Source of the DNA: Symbiodinium natans
Taxonomy: Eukaryota; Sar; Dinophyceae; Suessiales; Symbiodiniaceae
DNA: 64,000 bases
NCBI GenBank assembly: GCA_905221605.1
Contig: CAJNDS010000158.1
Location: 168,999 to 232,998 of the forward strand
Direction of reading: 5' to 3'
The notes under the pieces: model-generated
What the model saw: only the letters and a program-made list of their open reading frames with translations
What the model was told of the DNA's origin: nothing
The model's database searches: none
Position numbers and translations under genes: made by a program
Shown here: positions 62,121-64,000 of the stretch, piece after piece
Position numbering within the stretch: position 1 is the stretch's first letter
How the letters are laid out: every line of letters starts with the position of its first letter

Positions 62121-62455
62121 AGCTTCCAAATATACTTCATCATGGGGAGAAGGGACATACTTCATCACAGACTTGGCCCACAGGGAGAGGGGATATACTT
62201 CATCACGCTGCTGGGGGGCTGGATCACAAACATGGCCCACGGGGCGAGGGGACATACTTCAGCCACAAAGAGAGGGAACCTACTTCATCACGCTGGTGGG
62301 ATGCTGGATCACAGACCTGGCCTACGGGGAGAGGGGACATCCTTCATCACAAATTTGGCCCACGGGGAGAGGGGACATACTTCATCACAAATTTGGCCCG
62401 CGGGGAGAAGGGACATACTTCATCACAGACTTGGCTCACAGGAGGCGCCAAAATA
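62121..62455 (+). repeat. 39-bp minisatellite (GGGGACATACTTCATCAC)
   Basis: About eight units, some partial, of ACTTCATCAC...TTGGCCCACGGGGAGAGGGG. All three plus frames are open and different, so not a gene. Confidence 0.9.
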
Positions 62456-62611
62456 ATCTAAATAATCTAATTATTCAAATCCATTGGTTCCTCTGGAAAC
62501 CCAACCATTTAAATAATTTAAAGAATTTAATTATTCAAATACCTGGATTTAAATATTTTAGTTCTGGGGCGTCCCATCAAAAGGGAATAGGGAGAGACAA
62601 GGGAGAGATGA
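62456..62611. other. AT-rich linker
   Basis: TTTAAATAATTTAA-type sequence like 56,850-57,680. No gene. Confidence 0.7.
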
Positions 62612-63888
62612 TATATATAGAGCTTTGCGCTTTATTTTGTCACTCCATCTCCTTGCTTCCTGTCTCTTCTCTTCTTTCCAGTACCCTTCCAGAAAAATGG
62701 CATCCTTGTTCTCTCTCCTCTCTCACTTCCCTTTCCCTTCTCTCTTTCTGTTACTTTTTGACTGATGAACAACAAGAAAGGAACTTGCAGGATAAAACAG
62801 TGGCAGGGTAAGCAGAGGTTGCGCGTGGACGTTGCCGTACTTCATCATATCCCTCTTCTCGGCCTATCTCTTCTGCTCCTTTCCTTACTCTTCTCCTTTT
62901 CATAATTATTCCTCGTTAGTTGTTCTTATCTGGAAAAGAAAGAGGGAAGGGAGAGATAAGGGAGGGAGGATAGATAAAGAAGAGTGCCGTCTTCTCTGCG
63001 CCTTGTTTTGTCTCTCCCTCTTCTCTATTCATCTCTCTTCGATTCTTTTCTTTGCTGTTCTATTGAAATTGGATTCCCTGTATCTCTCCTCTGTCCTTCT
63101 CTCTCGCTCCTCTTCTCCTGTTCCCCTCTAAACGATTGCTCTTTACAGATAGGTGCCCTCCCTCCTCTTCAGGAAATCTCTTTTCGCTTATTGTGCTTTT
63201 TGAAGCGAATAAAACAACGGATAAGAGAGGAAAGGGAATGACTAAGTAAAGACAGGAGCTCTTCAATAGGTGCCCTCCCTCCTCTTCAGGAAATCTCTTT
63301 TCCCTTATTTTGCATTTTGAAGCGAAGAAAACAACAGATAAGAAGAGAGGAAAGGGAATGACTAAGTAAAGAGAGGAGCTCTTCAATTTCCCTCCCTATA
63401 TCTGATGTTACTTTTCCTTCTTGGGCGGTGCCCTTCCTTCTCCCTTGAAGATGCAGAAAACGATCAGGAAGGACACCCGTTCCATCGCCCATATATAGAC
63501 AGAGATAAATCATGAGCATCAGCTGGGTTTGCTGCCGATCCAAAATGGGCGTCCCTTTTAATCGCTTTCTGTGTCTTGAAACGAGCAAAAGGGGCACCCT
63601 TACTAAGTGTTTTCTTGTGGTGTCCCTTTTCTTCGCTTGAAGATGCAGAAAACGATCCAGAAAGGACACCCGTTCCATCGCCCATATATGGGGAGAGAGA
63701 AAAAAAAAGGATCAGCTGGGTTTGCTGCCAATCCAAAATGGGCGCCCCTTTTAATCGCTTGCTGTGTCTTCAAACGAGCAAAAGGGACACCCTAAGTGTT
63801 TTCTTGTGGTGTCCCTTTTCTTCGCTTGAAGATGCAGAAAACGATCTAAACGGACACCTGTTCCATCGCCCATATATAGGGAGAGAGA

Positions 63889-63936
<48 letters not shown>

Positions 63937-64000
63937 TCATGAGCATCAGCTGGGTTGGCTGCCAATCCAAAACGGGCGTCCCTTTTAATCGCTTTCTGTG
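62612..64000 (+). repeat. Second copy of the CT-rich duplication and tandem array
   Basis: Repeats 58,240-58,546 and then 59,286 onward (offset 3,627 bp) to the window end with few differences, including the start of the GA-bearing tandem units. It lacks the transposon and continues beyond the window. Confidence 0.93.

Noticed and set aside
62142-62811. GEGTYFITN-type repeat protein
   Set aside because: 39-bp minisatellite open in three plus frames with different sequences.
59357-63970. Ser/Leu-rich and REREREK frames
   Set aside because: CT/GA-rich duplications and (GA)n tracts; frames are not conserved between the copies and no domain is visible.
1-64000. CRISPR arrays, bacterial operons, tRNA or rRNA genes
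   Set aside because: Tandem repeats have no unique spacers of constant length, no cas genes exist, splice sites are eukaryotic, and no tRNA cloverleaf or rRNA motif was recognised by eye.

Overview
This is nuclear DNA of a eukaryote with plant/alveolate-type telomere repeats (TTTAGGG). Short arrays of this heptamer and its variants occur on both strands every few hundred bases from base 1 to about 55 kb, next to single-copy GC-rich islands and palindromic mini-elements. Splice sites fit GT-AG. A J-domain gene and a MYND-type zinc-finger gene can be read across introns. The telomere motif, splicing and MITE-like introns suggest an algal lineage, and a myzozoan (chromerid or dinoflagellate) is my best guess, unproven. 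I saw no tRNA, rRNA, CRISPR array or bacterial-type operon.

Layout. 1-5.6 kb: telomere-like arrays, foldback hairpins (1.78-3.0 kb) and an AT-rich island. 5.8-8.43 kb: a 300-bp satellite with a three-unit higher-order structure. 8.4-15.9 kb: mosaic of arrays, MITEs and exon-like islands. 15.96-23.74 kb: the gene-dense core, all on the minus strand: a multi-exon gene ending in a glycine-zipper segment and a J-domain, a tandem paralogue fragment and a third coding exon. 23.7-43.4 kb: mosaic with several two-exon gene models and the MYND gene (37.9-39.0 kb). 43.4-46.24 kb: an AT-rich satellite that reverses orientation. 46.2-55.08 kb: mosaic again. 55,078-55,177: a 100-N assembly gap. 55.2-64 kb: a different landscape without TTTAGGG arrays, made of AT-rich satellite, minisatellites, CT-rich segmental duplications and a complete non-autonomous transposon whose empty site survives in two paralogous copies.

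How the pieces fit. In the best-supported genes the introns consist of telomere-like arrays (for example 16,398-16,445) or of one palindromic element (11,593-11,682; 16,271-16,361; 27,786-27,889; 32,166-32,290). TTTAGGG supplies an AG acceptor (TTTAG|G) and a GT donor (AGG|GTTTAG), and reading phase is kept across the proposed junctions. Two array insertions are flanked by 17-bp direct duplications. The main message is a genome where telomeric heptamers and MITEs appear to have become intron material. Exon boundaries were inferred by eye. Models resting on domain matches (J-domain, MYND) are solid; isolated exon-like islands of 20-50 codons are weak, because several frames are often open.
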